Below are positions 1 through 8,802 of a stretch of DNA of 64,000 bases, in pieces (within the stretch, counting starts at the first letter, position 1; each line of letters starts with the position of its first letter). Source of the DNA: Rhizobium leguminosarum bv. trifolii WSM1325 (lineage in GTDB: Bacteria > Pseudomonadota > Alphaproteobacteria > Rhizobiales > Rhizobiaceae); contig CP001622.1 in NCBI GenBank assembly GCA_000023185.1, positions 558,001 through 622,000 on the forward strand, read 5' to 3'. Under the pieces are notes generated by a model. The model saw nothing but the letters and a program-made list of their open reading frames with translations, did no database searches and was not told the DNA's origin. The translations under genes were made by a program, and so were the position numbers.

Positions 1-95
1 TCTTCGAGGATCACCTCGCCCCCAGCCTGATCATCGACCGGGCGATCGTCGCCTGCCGCGAGCGGCGGCTGCGGGAAATGAAGGCTGGGGCTTAG
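1..95 (+). CDS. C-terminal end of an unidentified protein (partial)
   Basis: An open frame enters the window from the left (frame beginning at base 3) and ends at a TAG at 93-95. Thirty residues are visible, rich in Arg, Glu and Ala near the end (…[13 protein letters not shown]). The fragment is too short to assign a family. It is followed by about 80 bp of non-coding sequence and then the convergent end of a LysR gene. Confidence 0.5.
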
Positions 96-178
96 AGCTC
101 CATAGCCGGTATGTCGGAATTCATCGGAACTTGCTGCTGTCGTCATCGCATCACGATATCAGCGCGTAATACGCATCG

Positions 179-1084
179 TCACAAACCCTGCAGATTTGAC
201 CAGAAGCGTTCGAGGGCGGCTGAGCCGCTGCCCTGCTTGCGGATAGCGAGGACGTTCAGGGTGACCTCAGCCTGTCGCGCGTCGACGATACAGAGTTCGT
301 TCCGCTCTATCTCGCGGGTCGCAGAGCTTTCCGGCAGCCAGCCGATGCCTTTCCCCGCGAGAATCATGCGCTTGACCGACTCCGACATCGAGTTTTCATA
401 GGTTACTCGAAAGCTCCGCCCTGTCTTCTGCATGTCGAGCATGAGCTGAGTTTGCACTTTTCCGAGAAAGCAGTCGGATGAATAGGCGACGAGAGGCATA
501 TCTTCGTTTCCGGGCCAAGTTGCCAAGTCGATGACCGGGTTTCCTCGTTGATCTGCCTTGCTGACGAGGTGGAAAGGATCGATTCTGATAACCTTCGAGG
601 AGAACTGCCCGGTCTGCAGGACCGGTGGCCCGAACTCGTGGGAATAGCAAAAGGCGATGTCGCAGCGGCCGAGCGCAAGCGATTCTACGCAGTCGTAGAA
701 GTCCGTCGCATGCATCCGGGTTATGAAGGGACCGGTGCGTTGTTCGACGCTCGTAAGAAGATCGGGAAAGATACTAAGAGCGATGGTGTGCAGCGCGCTG
801 AAGGTGAGCACCTCGATGCCGGCGCGTGCCTGTTGCCGGCATTCATCGCGGACGCGGTAGATTTCGCGCATCAACTCACGGCTCGACTCGAGAAACGTCT
901 CCCCGGCGTTCGTTAGCCTGACCGGATAGGAGCTGCGATCGATCAGCGCGGCGCCGATCCAGTTTTCCAGCGCCCTTATTCTGCGGCTGAAGGCGGGCTG
1001 CGTCACATGTCGGGCCGCTGCGGCGGTAGAAAAGTTCCGCACGGCCGCGAGTTCCATGAAGTCTTCTAGCCAACCGAGTTCCAT
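179..1084 (-). CDS. LysR-family transcriptional regulator
   Basis: A 301-residue LysR-type regulator, the usual family length. The winged helix-turn-helix is in residues 1-62 (motif AAAARHVTQPAFSRRIRALE), followed by the periplasmic-binding-like effector domain. I chose the ATG at 1084 (MELGWLEDF) over an upstream ATG at 1138, because LysR proteins start just before this helix and because the extra 18 residues would run through an operator palindrome at 1092-1112. It is divergent from a D-amino-acid transaminase gene and probably controls it and itself. The effector is unknown; a D-amino acid or related metabolite is a guess from context. Confidence 0.88.
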   Translation of the reverse strand: MELGWLEDFMELAAVRNFSTAAAARHVTQPAFSRRIRALENWIGAALIDRSSYPVRLTNAGETFLESSRELMREIYRVRDECRQQARAGIEVLTFSALHTIALSIFPDLLTSVEQRTGPFITRMHATDFYDCVESLALGRCDIAFCYSHEFGPPVLQTGQFSSKVIRIDPFHLVSKADQRGNPVIDLATWPGNEDMPLVAYSSDCFLGKVQTQLMLDMQKTGRSFRVTYENSMSESVKRMILAGKGIGWLPESSATREIERNELCIVDARQAEVTLNVLAIRKQGSGSAALERFWSNLQGL

Positions 1085-1091
1085 CACAAAC

Positions 1092-1112
1092 CTTATGCAA
1101 ATTTTGCATAAG
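1092..1112. promoter_or_regulatory. Probable LysR operator palindrome
   Basis: A perfect 10-bp inverted repeat (arm CTTATGCAAA) with a single central base sits 8 bp upstream of the lysR start codon. It contains the T-N11-A core expected for LysR-type regulators. Its position is right for autoregulation and for control of the divergent gene at 1252. Confidence 0.7.
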
Positions 1113-1251
1113 TTATCGGAAAACGGCATTTGCCGCAACGGAGCCTGCCTGTCAGCCTCGCTCTCAAAGGACGAGAAACATTGTCCGCAAAATGCCTCTT
1201 AAGATGGCTCGTTGATGCAGCCGCCACCTGTATTTCTTTGGGATTGATCTC

Positions 1252-2106
1252 ATGCGCCAAGTCTATGTTAATGGGGACTATCTGCCTGAAACCGAGGCCC
1301 GGATTTCTGTCTTTGATCGGGGCTTTCTGTTTGCCGACGGGGTCTATGAGGTAACGCTCGTACTCGACCGTAAGCTTGTTGATTTTGCGGGCCATATGCG
1401 CCGCCTGCGCCACTCGCTCGGCGAACTCGACATGGCTTTCGCACTGACCAACGAGAAACTGCTGGATATCCATCGGGAACTGATCCGGCGGAACGATATC
1501 GAGGAAGGGCTGGTCTATCTGCAAGTGACCCGGGGGGCCGCCGATCGCGACTTTCTCTTTCCCGCCGATGCGACGCCCAGAACGGTCGTGGTTTTCACGC
1601 AGAAAAAATCGCTCGTTGATAGCCCATTGGCGGAGCGCGGGCTCCATGTCATCACGGTGGAAGATTTGCGGTGGCGACGTTGCGATATCAAGACGGTGCA
1701 ACTCCTCTACCCCTCCATGGCAAAGATGGAAGCCAAGTCGCGCGGCGCCGACGACGCGTGGATGGTCAGAGATGGCTTTGTGACCGAAGGCTCATCGAAC
1801 AATGCCTATATGGTGACCCTGGAGGGCACGGTTGTGACAAGGGATCTCTCAACCGATATCCTGCGCGGGATCACGCGTGAGGCTGTTTTGCAATGCGCAC
1901 AGGATCTTCAGCTGAGAATCGAGGAGCGTCCGTTTACCGTCGAGGAGGTCGAGAACGCCGCCGAGGCGTTTTCGACCTCCTCATCCGGCCTGGTCAGTCC
2001 AGTCGTCAGGATCAACGAGCGGGTGGTCGGAAAGGGAACGCCGGGACCAATGGCAGCCCGACTTCGGCAGCTCTACCTTGAGCGAAGCCGAGCCTCGGCT
2101 ATCTAG
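1252..2106 (+). CDS. dat: D-amino-acid transaminase (class IV aminotransferase)
   Basis: A 284-residue fold-type IV PLP enzyme of the D-alanine aminotransferase / branched-chain aminotransferase family. The N-terminus (YVNGDYLPETEARISVFDRG) is typical of D-amino-acid transaminase. The predicted PLP lysine is K147 in RRCDIKTVQLL, and the PLP-contacting glutamate is E179 in VTEGSSNN. It would convert D-alanine and 2-oxoglutarate to pyruvate and D-glutamate, in the cytoplasm. It is divergent from a LysR regulator. The exact substrate (D-amino acid versus another amine) cannot be fixed from sequence. Confidence 0.85.
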   Translation: MRQVYVNGDYLPETEARISVFDRGFLFADGVYEVTLVLDRKLVDFAGHMRRLRHSLGELDMAFALTNEKLLDIHRELIRRNDIEEGLVYLQVTRGAADRDFLFPADATPRTVVVFTQKKSLVDSPLAERGLHVITVEDLRWRRCDIKTVQLLYPSMAKMEAKSRGADDAWMVRDGFVTEGSSNNAYMVTLEGTVVTRDLSTDILRGITREAVLQCAQDLQLRIEERPFTVEEVENAAEAFSTSSSGLVSPVVRINERVVGKGTPGPMAARLRQLYLERSRASAI

Positions 2107-2216
2107 GGTAGTTCCAGCAAAAGTCCGCAGCGGTTTGCGTCCATTCGGACCTCTCCTGGAAAACTGAGGTGGGAATTCCAGTCTTCTAAATAAGCTCCGA
2201 TGGACAAGCTCACAGT

Positions 2217-2321
2217 TAGAGCATTTCCGTTTTTCTCCGAATCACGGAAATGCTCTATCTTTTTGTTTTCACGCAAATCCGGACGCAAAACCGCTGCGCA
2301 CTTTTGCTGGAATTGCTCTAG
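2217..2321. repeat. Dispersed rhizobial palindromic repeat (double-hairpin type)
   Basis: About 105 bp with an outer TAGAGCA…TGCTCTA symmetry. Its first half is a strong hairpin (GAGCATTTCCGT … ACGGAAATGCTC) and its second half carries CCGGACGCAAAACCGC followed by GCACTTTTGCTGGAA. Related, shorter copies occur at 2575-2628, 29747-29798 and 40519-40594, so this is a dispersed intergenic family. The right end overlaps the stop codon of the DUF2093 gene. Confidence 0.75.
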
Positions 2322-2548
2322 CGCCGCTGGTTCGGCAGCACGCCGGCGCGTTTGTCGGCATCGATGGCCGAGATCACGTCGGCATAGGGCTCCTGCCGGG
2401 CGACGCTCCAGTAGCGCAATTCGTCGAGCGGGATCTGTTTCCCCGTCATCGCGCAGACGACATAGGAGCCGGGCGAGAGAATCTGGAAATCGCCATCGAG
2501 ATACCGGATCTTCGCCTCGCGGTTTCCGTGCCCTTCGAACAAATTCAT
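2318..2548 (-). CDS. DUF2093 domain protein
   Basis: A 76-residue small protein with the DUF2093 pattern (KIRYLDGDFQILSPGSYVVCAMTGK in the middle, DELRYWSVARQEPY after it). Family members are about 70 residues and are found mainly in alphaproteobacteria, usually near mutL as here; the function is unknown. The stop codon lies within the end of a dispersed palindromic repeat. No signal peptide or membrane segment is visible. Confidence 0.82.
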   Translation of the reverse strand: MNLFEGHGNREAKIRYLDGDFQILSPGSYVVCAMTGKQIPLDELRYWSVARQEPYADVISAIDADKRAGVLPNQRR

Positions 2549-2574
2549 GCGCTCCGTTCCCTGCCGACTGTCAT

Positions 2575-2628
2575 TAGAGCATGTCTCACAGAAGTGTGCC
2601 GCGGTTTTGCGATCACGACACGCTTTAG
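2575..2628. repeat. Short dispersed palindromic repeat copy
   Basis: Sequence of the TAGAGCATGTC … GAAGTGTGCCGCGGTTTTGCG … CGACACGCTTTAG type lies between the DUF2093 gene and mutL. It is an imperfect palindrome related to the copies at 29747-29798 and 40519-40594. Confidence 0.6.
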
Positions 2629-2666
2629 TTTGCCATACTCCCGCAAGGGCCGCTTTTCCAGCTTTT

Positions 2667-4469
2667 TTAGCTTCTGCCGAAAAGCCGCTCGATATCGCTG
2701 AGCTTCAATTCGATATAGGTCGGCCGGCCGTGATTGCACTGGCCGGAGCCGGGGGTCACTTCCATCTCCCGCAGCAGCGCGTTCATTTCCTCCGGCCGCA
2801 GCCGCCGTCCCGAGCGCACCGACCCGTGGCAGGCCATGGTCGCTGCCACATATTCGAGCTTGGCCGATAGGCCCGACGCCGTGTCCCATTCGGCGATCTC
2901 GTCGGCAAGCTGGCGGATCAGCCCATGCGCATCGACCTCGCCGAGCATCGCCGGCGTCTCGCGCACGGCGATCGCGCCTGGGCCGAAACGCTCGATCGCC
3001 AGGCCGAGTTCGGAAAGCTCGGCCGCATGCTGCATCAGCCGGTCGCAGTCCTCTTCCGGAATATCGACGATCTCGGGGATGAGCAGCACCTGCGAGGCCA
3101 GCCGCTTCGAATGCAGCGCCTTGCGCATCGCCTCGAAAACCAGCCGCTCATGCGCGGCATGCTGGTCGACGATGACGAGCCCATCCTCGGTCTGGGCGAC
3201 GATGTAGTTTGCGTGGATCTGCGCCCGCGCCGCGCCGAGCGGATACCGCGTGTTTGGTTCGGCGACTGCCGGCTGCGGCGAAAACTGCGGCTCGGCCCGC
3301 GCCGTCGGCATCGAAAGTCCGTCGAAGGACGCCTGTGGCCGCTCGCCGAATCCCGTTGCCGGCTGATAGGGCTGGGAGGGCGAGGTTTCGGCCGACCATG
3401 CCGTTTGCGGCCGCTGGTTATTCGGCTGGAAACCGGGGCGGAAGGAGCGCAGCATGTCGCTCGCGCCGGTGGTTGCCGCCCGGCTGCCGTCGCGCGCCAG
3501 GGCCTCGCGGATGGCGCCGACGATCAGGCCGCGCACCAGGCTAGGATCGCGGAACCGCACGTCGGATTTTGCCGGATGCACGTTGACGTCGACCAGAGCG
3601 GGATCGAGCGTGATCGCCAGCACCGCCACCGGATAGCGTCCGGATGGGATCGTCTCGGCATAGGCGCCGCGGATCGCCGAGAGGATCAGCTTGTCCTGCA
3701 CCGGCCGGCCGTTGACGAAAGCGTATTGGTGGGCGGAGTTGCCGCGATTGAAGGTCGGCACGCCGGCAAAGCCGGTAAGCGCGATCTCCTCGCGCACCGC
3801 GTCGAGCGCAATGGCGTTGTCGCGGAACTCCTTGCCGAGCACCTGCGCCATGCGCGCCAGATGGTCGTCGCCGGTCGCCGGAAATTCCAGTGTCGTGCGG
3901 TCCGAACCCGACAGCACGAAGCGTACCGCCGGAAAGGCGATCGCCATGCGCTTGACGATCTCGGTAATGGCGCCGGCCTCGGCTTTCTCCGTCTTCAGGA
4001 ATTTGAGCCGGGCGGGTGTCGCGAAGAACAGGTCGCGCACTTCGACGATCGTCCCGGGATTGGCGGCAGCCGGGCGCATATGCGCGATCTTGCCGCCGGC
4101 AACGGCAATCTCGTGGCCGCCTGTGCTGTCGCGCCTGCGGCTTGCAATGCTGAGCCTTGCGACCGAGCCGATCGAGGGCAGCGCCTCGCCGCGGAAGCCG
4201 AGCGTGCGGATATCCTCAAGCGTCTCTGAGATCTTCGAGGTGCAGTGGCGCCTGACCGCCAGTTCCAGATCGGCCGCGTCCATGCCCGAGCCGTTGTCGC
4301 TGACGCGCAGCAGCGCCTTGCCGCCGCCTGATGTGGCGATCTCGATGCGCGTCGCACCCGCGTCGAGCGCGTTTTCGATCAGTTCCTTGGCAGCGCTCGC
4401 CGGCCGTTCGATGACTTCGCCGGCGGCGATCTGGTTGATGAGCGTTTCGGAAAGCTGTCTGATGGCCAT
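2667..4469 (-). CDS. mutL: DNA mismatch repair protein MutL
   Basis: A 600-residue MutL. The N-terminal GHKL ATPase shows [11 protein letters not shown] (about 31-40), DNGSGM (58-63) and GFRGEAL (91-97). A Pro/Gln-rich linker occupies about 340-410. The C-terminal dimerisation domain carries [12 protein letters not shown] at 435-446, matching the DQHA-x2-E-x4-E metal motif of nicking-type MutL, plus ACHGSVRSG (546-554) and CNHGRP (578-583). It therefore looks like the endonuclease-competent form used by bacteria without MutH. It acts with MutS to nick the error-containing strand. It starts at an ATG on the minus strand, divergent from the PAS/REC gene. Confidence 0.96.
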   Translation of the reverse strand: MAIRQLSETLINQIAAGEVIERPASAAKELIENALDAGATRIEIATSGGGKALLRVSDNGSGMDAADLELAVRRHCTSKISETLEDIRTLGFRGEALPSIGSVARLSIASRRRDSTGGHEIAVAGGKIAHMRPAAANPGTIVEVRDLFFATPARLKFLKTEKAEAGAITEIVKRMAIAFPAVRFVLSGSDRTTLEFPATGDDHLARMAQVLGKEFRDNAIALDAVREEIALTGFAGVPTFNRGNSAHQYAFVNGRPVQDKLILSAIRGAYAETIPSGRYPVAVLAITLDPALVDVNVHPAKSDVRFRDPSLVRGLIVGAIREALARDGSRAATTGASDMLRSFRPGFQPNNQRPQTAWSAETSPSQPYQPATGFGERPQASFDGLSMPTARAEPQFSPQPAVAEPNTRYPLGAARAQIHANYIVAQTEDGLVIVDQHAAHERLVFEAMRKALHSKRLASQVLLIPEIVDIPEEDCDRLMQHAAELSELGLAIERFGPGAIAVRETPAMLGEVDAHGLIRQLADEIAEWDTASGLSAKLEYVAATMACHGSVRSGRRLRPEEMNALLREMEVTPGSGQCNHGRPTYIELKLSDIERLFGRS

Positions 4470-4652
4470 GGGCTATTTTCGGGGATTCGCGGGCCGGAGG
4501 GAAGGGGTTTCGACAGGCTTTCCCGAAACGTGATCCGGAGCTCCCCCAAATTTGGGAATAGGTAATGTTAAGCCGGTTTTAACATAAAAATGGCATTTCT
4601 AATCACATACCTCCGGAAGCTGCGAAATCGAACAGATGTGGGACGCAACAGA

Positions 4653-6374
4653 ATGAGTGCCGGCTTCGAAAAGGCGGACACATCATCAGAAATCGATGGA
4701 GCTCCCGCCGAGGCCGATCTGCAGACGGCGCTTTTCGATGTGGTGTGCGACAGCCTTTCCGCAGCTTTCATCATCTACGACAAGAATGATCATCTGGTCT
4801 TCGCAAGCCGCCAGATACTTGAATTCTTTCCGCTGCCGTCCGAAATGCTGAAGCCCGGCACGCGGCTTCGCGATTTCCTCGGCGCGATGTACGACACCGG
4901 CATTCGCCAGCAGTATGATGTCAGGCAGGGCGGCTCGCTGAGCCGCGAAGACTGGCTGTCACAGAAAATCGCCTCGCATTGGCGCGAGCGCTTCGATGCC
5001 GTCGAGCGCCACGGCGCCGACCGCTGGGTCCGCTTCGTCAAGCGCAGGCTGCCGGGCGGTTACGGCGTCAGCATCATCTCCGACATTTCCGAGAGCAAGA
5101 AGCGCGAAGAGCAATGGCGCTCCGATCTGGAGCGGGTGCAGCTCACCGAGGACATTCTCGACAATCTGCCGTTCCCGCTATTCGTCAAGGATCGCAACCT
5201 CACCTATGTCGCGGTGAACCTTGCCTTCTGCGAGAAATATCAGACGAGCGCCGACGAGGTGCTCGGGCGCAAGAGCGGTGATCTTTTTTCAGAAGAGATC
5301 GCCAAGCGCTTCGAAGAAAGCGACCGCCATGTGCTGGAGACCGGCGAGATGTCCGTCTCCCGCCAGCGGCAGATCTCCCGCGACGGCATCGAGCGCGACA
5401 TCGTCAGCCGCAAGCACCGCATCGGCAAGCCCGGCCGCTATTTCCTGGTGTCGACCATGCAGGATCTGCCGCGCGACGGCGCCGATCTCGACGAATTCGG
5501 CCAAGCGTCCGCGATCACCGCCTCCAGCAATCAAAGCTATCGCCGGGCCTATGTGCCGGTGCCAAGCGGCATCGAACGGCGCGAGCCGGCGGCGATGGAA
5601 GCGATCGTTCCGGAGAATTTCTCCGGCCGCAAGGTCCTCGTCGTCACTGCCGACCTCGCCGCCGAGACCGCCGCGCTGCGGACGCTGACGAAATACGGCT
5701 TCGAATCCTGCTCGGTCCGCGGTGAGGACGAAGAGGAGCGGTTCCTGGAAATCGCCACCTCCTCCGGCATTTCGCTCGATCTCTTGATCATCGACAACCA
5801 GATGGGCATGCGTTGCCTCGAACTTGCCGAACAATACGGTATTCCGGCGCTCGTCATGGACGGTTTCCAGATCGCCAACGAGCTCACCTTCCAGATCGCC
5901 CGCCATTTCAATCGCAACAGCCGCAACGCCGCCGGTTCGGATGCGGATTGGGAAATCAGCACTTCCGACGACGCGATTGGCCTGCAAGTTCTCGTCGCCG
6001 AAGACAACGATATCAACCAGATCGTCTTTTCGCAGATCCTCGAAGGTCTCGGCTATCGCCATATGCTGGCGGCGACCGGCGACGAGGCCGTGCGCCTCTG
6101 GGCCGAGCACCGGCCGCAGATCGTGCTGATGGATATTTCCCTGCCGGGCTTTAACGGCTTCGAGGCCGCGCGCCTCATCCGGCAGATGGAGGAAACCGGC
6201 GGCAGCATCCGCACCCCGATCATCGGCGTGCTCACCCAGGCCTTCGAGCGCGACCGCGCCGAATGCGTCAAGTCAGGCATGGACGACGTCATCATGAAAC
6301 CCGTCAGCCCCGACATGCTGGAGACCATATTTCAGAAATACCTAATGAATGAGGCCATGCGGGCGCAAAACTGA
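4653..6374 (+). CDS. PAS-PAS-receiver protein without a kinase core
   Basis: A 573-residue signalling protein. Residues about 30-145 and 165-275 resemble PAS folds (NLPFPLFVKDRNLTYVAVN). Residues about 326-400 look like a degenerate receiver, with VVTADLAA in place of the acidic pair. Residues 445-565 form a full receiver with E450/D451, phosphoacceptor D494 (VLMDISLPG), T528 and K549. No HisKA dimerisation helix with an H-box and no HATPase N/G boxes are visible, so it is probably a phosphorylation target or adaptor. I prefer the ATG at 4653 over one at 4590, which has no ribosome site. The next gene is a GGDEF-EAL protein, which suggests a shared c-di-GMP pathway. Confidence 0.8.
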   Translation: MSAGFEKADTSSEIDGAPAEADLQTALFDVVCDSLSAAFIIYDKNDHLVFASRQILEFFPLPSEMLKPGTRLRDFLGAMYDTGIRQQYDVRQGGSLSREDWLSQKIASHWRERFDAVERHGADRWVRFVKRRLPGGYGVSIISDISESKKREEQWRSDLERVQLTEDILDNLPFPLFVKDRNLTYVAVNLAFCEKYQTSADEVLGRKSGDLFSEEIAKRFEESDRHVLETGEMSVSRQRQISRDGIERDIVSRKHRIGKPGRYFLVSTMQDLPRDGADLDEFGQASAITASSNQSYRRAYVPVPSGIERREPAAMEAIVPENFSGRKVLVVTADLAAETAALRTLTKYGFESCSVRGEDEEERFLEIATSSGISLDLLIIDNQMGMRCLELAEQYGIPALVMDGFQIANELTFQIARHFNRNSRNAAGSDADWEISTSDDAIGLQVLVAEDNDINQIVFSQILEGLGYRHMLAATGDEAVRLWAEHRPQIVLMDISLPGFNGFEAARLIRQMEETGGSIRTPIIGVLTQAFERDRAECVKSGMDDVIMKPVSPDMLETIFQKYLMNEAMRAQN

Positions 6375-6400
6375 AGCATGTCGCGGAAAAGTGTGCAGGC
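6374..6400. repeat. Fragment of a dispersed repeat
   Basis: GAAGCATGTCGCGGAAAAGTGTGCAG directly after the stop codon at 6374 matches one arm of the dispersed GAGCATGTCGC…AAGTGTGCAG repeat. The other arm is not recognisable, so it is probably a decayed copy. Confidence 0.4.
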
Positions 6401-6527
6401 GCCAAAATACCCGTCAACTCCCTAGATTTTGGGGAGGTTCAGGCGGCTATGCCGCTGATTTACTATCGAATTGTTAAGACCTGCCGGTCATTCTTCTGCA
6501 TGGCTCCGGAGGAAAGCTCGGGTTTGG

Positions 6528-7892
6528 ATGATGAAATCGGCGGACATAGCTTTCTTGACCGTCGGTCAGAATGAGCTTCAGGCGATGGCCTATACCGATC
6601 CGCTGACCGGATTGGGCAATCGCAATCGCATGCGGGACAAGGTCTTGCAGATCTCCGCTGAGCGCGCCAGCGATCCGGCCCCCTTCACCATCGGTATCGT
6701 CAACCTCGACAGTTTCAAGCCGATCAACGATCTATTCGGCTCGACAGCCGGCGATGAAATCCTCTGCCAGGTCGCCCATCGTCTCAGGGCCTGTATTCCG
6801 GATGGCGCGCTGGTTACCCGCCACGATGGCGACGAATTCGCCTTCGTGCTGCCGTTGATCTTCGAGCGGGCGAGTGCCGAGAAATTCGGCCAGATGATCC
6901 GCGAGGTGCTGTCGGCGCCGTATGACCTCGGGGACCGCAATGTCCGTCTCTCCGCCTCCCTCGGCTTTTCCATCTATCCCTTCGCCGGAGAGGATTGCGA
7001 GGAACTGCTGAAGAGCGCCGAAACCGCGCTCTACCGTTCCAAGCGCCGCGGCCGCGGCCAGATCACCGTCTATTCGCGCGAGATCGCCCAGGAGATGAAG
7101 CGCGCCACGCAGCTGGAGCAGGCGCTCAGAAACGCCATCATCTCGGATGCTATCGATGTGCATTTCCAGCCGATCGTCTCGCTGTCCAACAATCAGGTCG
7201 TCGGCTTCGAGGCGCTCGCCCGCTGGAACGATCCCGATCTCGGCTTCGTGTCGCCCGGCGTCTTCGTGCCGCTGGCCGAAGAGCGCGGCTTCATCGATGC
7301 GCTGTCGGAGGCGCTGCTGCGCAAAGCCGCCGAAGCCGCACTTTCCTGGCCGCGCGAACTCTTCCTGTCGTTCAATCTCTCCTCGGCCCAGCTGATGGAT
7401 CCGGGTACGAGCAGCAGCGTCCTGTCGATCCTCGGCCGCGTCGGCTTCGATCCGCATCGCCTGGAGCTGGAAATCACCGAGACCGCGGTGATGAGTTCGG
7501 CCGATACCGCTCACCGCATCATCGCCGATCTGCGTGCCGCCGGTGTGCGCATCTCGCTCGACGATTTCGGCACCGGCCAGTCGAGCCTCGGGCGCCTGCG
7601 CGACTTCATCTTCGACAAGATCAAGATCGACCGCGCCTTCGTCTCACGCATCAATTCCGATCGCGCCTCCGAACATATCATCAAGGCGATCCTCACCATG
7701 TGCGAAGGCCTGGAGCTGGAGGTCGTGGCGGAAGGCATCGAGGATTATGCCGAGGCGGTGAAGTTGCGCACGCTTGGCTGCGGCATGGGCCAGGGTTATC
7801 ATTTCGGCCGTCCGGCCGACGGTATCGCCACGTTGCGCTTCCTGCACGAGAATTATTACGATCCGACTATGGTGGAGCGTGTCAGCGCATAA
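6528..7892 (+). CDS. GGDEF-EAL cyclic-di-GMP protein, likely phosphodiesterase
   Basis: A 454-residue cytoplasmic protein. The GGDEF domain spans about 20-180 but its signature is DGDEF (100-104), so cyclase activity is doubtful. The EAL domain spans about 200-440 and keeps all the usual catalytic residues: EALARW (228-233), N282 in SFNLSS, E314 in LEITET, DD344-345 in LDDFGTG, K365, E401 in AEGIE and Q421 in GQGYHFGRP. It should therefore hydrolyse c-di-GMP, with GGDEF as a possible GTP-sensing regulator. I chose the ATG at 6528 over a TTG at 6471 because GGAGGA lies at 6508-6513. It follows the PAS/REC gene by 153 bp. Confidence 0.9.
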   Translation: MMKSADIAFLTVGQNELQAMAYTDPLTGLGNRNRMRDKVLQISAERASDPAPFTIGIVNLDSFKPINDLFGSTAGDEILCQVAHRLRACIPDGALVTRHDGDEFAFVLPLIFERASAEKFGQMIREVLSAPYDLGDRNVRLSASLGFSIYPFAGEDCEELLKSAETALYRSKRRGRGQITVYSREIAQEMKRATQLEQALRNAIISDAIDVHFQPIVSLSNNQVVGFEALARWNDPDLGFVSPGVFVPLAEERGFIDALSEALLRKAAEAALSWPRELFLSFNLSSAQLMDPGTSSSVLSILGRVGFDPHRLELEITETAVMSSADTAHRIIADLRAAGVRISLDDFGTGQSSLGRLRDFIFDKIKIDRAFVSRINSDRASEHIIKAILTMCEGLELEVVAEGIEDYAEAVKLRTLGCGMGQGYHFGRPADGIATLRFLHENYYDPTMVERVSA

Positions 7893-7911
7893 AGCCATGG
7901 CGCAGCATAAA

Positions 7912-7939
7912 GCGATGGCGCCCCTAGGAGCGCCATCGC
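7912..7939. terminator. Bidirectional hairpin between convergent genes
   Basis: A perfect 10-bp stem (arm GCGATGGCGC) with an 8-base loop lies between the stops of the GGDEF-EAL gene (+) and the PRC-barrel gene (-). There is no strong T-run on either side, so termination efficiency is uncertain. Confidence 0.6.
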
Positions 7940-7963
7940 CTACGCTATACTACCGCGCACGGA

Positions 7964-8569
7964 TTACTTAGGCGTGGTCGAGCCTGTCGCCGTGGTATCT
8001 GTACCGGTCGCAGCCGGAGCCTTTTCGGCCGACTGCATTGCCAGCGTCTTGAACTCAGGTGCGGCCTTCAGCGATTCAGCCGTTTCACTGGTCGTCAGCT
8101 TGACGCTGCCGTCCTGGGTGTTTTGGGCGACGGTAATCTTTTCCATTGGCACGGCGACGTTCTTCTCGCCGATGCCGAGGAAGCCGCCGACACCAACGAT
8201 TGCAGCAACAAAGCCGCCGTCCTTCTTCAGGATAAGGTCGTTGACGCTGCCGATGCTTTCATTGTTGCCGTTATAGACCGACTGGCCGATATAGGTGTTG
8301 GCGCTGACCTGGTCGGGAGACTGCTCGGTCAGATAGCCGGCCTGTGCCGTGTCTGCTGTCGGTGCTGCGGCCGGAGCCTGTGCGGCATCGCCTGCGGGTT
8401 TGGTGACGTCGGGCGTCATCGGCTTCGGTGCTGCCGGATCGGCGGGAGCCGCCTGGGTCGGCGCGGCCGGATCCGCAGGCTGCGGTGCCGCCTGCGAGAA
8501 TGCCGCCGGTGCGAAAGCCGTGGCAAACAGTGCGCCAGCGGCAACGGTCGTCAAGAGTTTGCGTGTCAT
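7964..8569 (-). CDS. Exported PRC-barrel domain protein
   Basis: A 201-residue protein. A Sec signal peptide is visible at about 1-25 (positive MTRK, hydrophobic Ala-rich core, AFSQA cleavage region). Residues 26-80 are a Pro/Ala-rich linker. A PRC-barrel follows at about 90-160 (IGQSVYNGNNESIGSVNDLILKKDG), and the tail is Ala/Thr-rich. Periplasmic PRC-barrel proteins are common in rhizobia and have no settled function. An AGG-containing ribosome site precedes the ATG. It is flanked by hairpins and appears monocistronic. Confidence 0.85.
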   Translation of the reverse strand: MTRKLLTTVAAGALFATAFAPAAFSQAAPQPADPAAPTQAAPADPAAPKPMTPDVTKPAGDAAQAPAAAPTADTAQAGYLTEQSPDQVSANTYIGQSVYNGNNESIGSVNDLILKKDGGFVAAIVGVGGFLGIGEKNVAVPMEKITVAQNTQDGSVKLTTSETAESLKAAPEFKTLAMQSAEKAPAATGTDTTATGSTTPK

Positions 8570-8751
8570 TTCGAACCTACCTTCGTTTTTCCCTAGAGTG
8601 ATCGCTGACCCGGCAACACCTGTTTCCCAGGTCTCTTTGCCGCGCCGGTTCGAAAGGAAAATGGCTGGTGGCGCGATTGGTTCCGGTTGAAAACACGGAA
8701 AATTTCTCGATTTTCACGGAACATTTATCGAAGAGCTGCGGCCAAAACGAG

Positions 8752-8778
8752 AAAAAGGCGCCCCGATGGGGAGCGCCT
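8752..8778 (-). terminator. Rho-independent terminator of the dgo operon
   Basis: Read on the minus strand: AGGCG-CT-CCCC, loop ATC, GGGG-CGCC, then five Ts. It begins 24 bp beyond the stop of the lactonase gene (8803), the last gene of the operon. Confidence 0.85.
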
Positions 8779-8802
8779 CTGATCGCCGCTGGCAAGCAAA
8801 AA

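Noticed and set aside
2925..4229. Plus-strand frame of 434 codons opposite mutL
   Set aside because: It mirrors mutL in the opposite strand and has no recognisable domain; MutL motifs are complete on the minus strand.
6471..6527. TTG start giving a 19-residue N-terminal extension on the GGDEF-EAL protein
   Set aside because: It has no ribosome site, while GGAGGA at 6508-6513 serves the ATG at 6528, and the extension is not domain-like.
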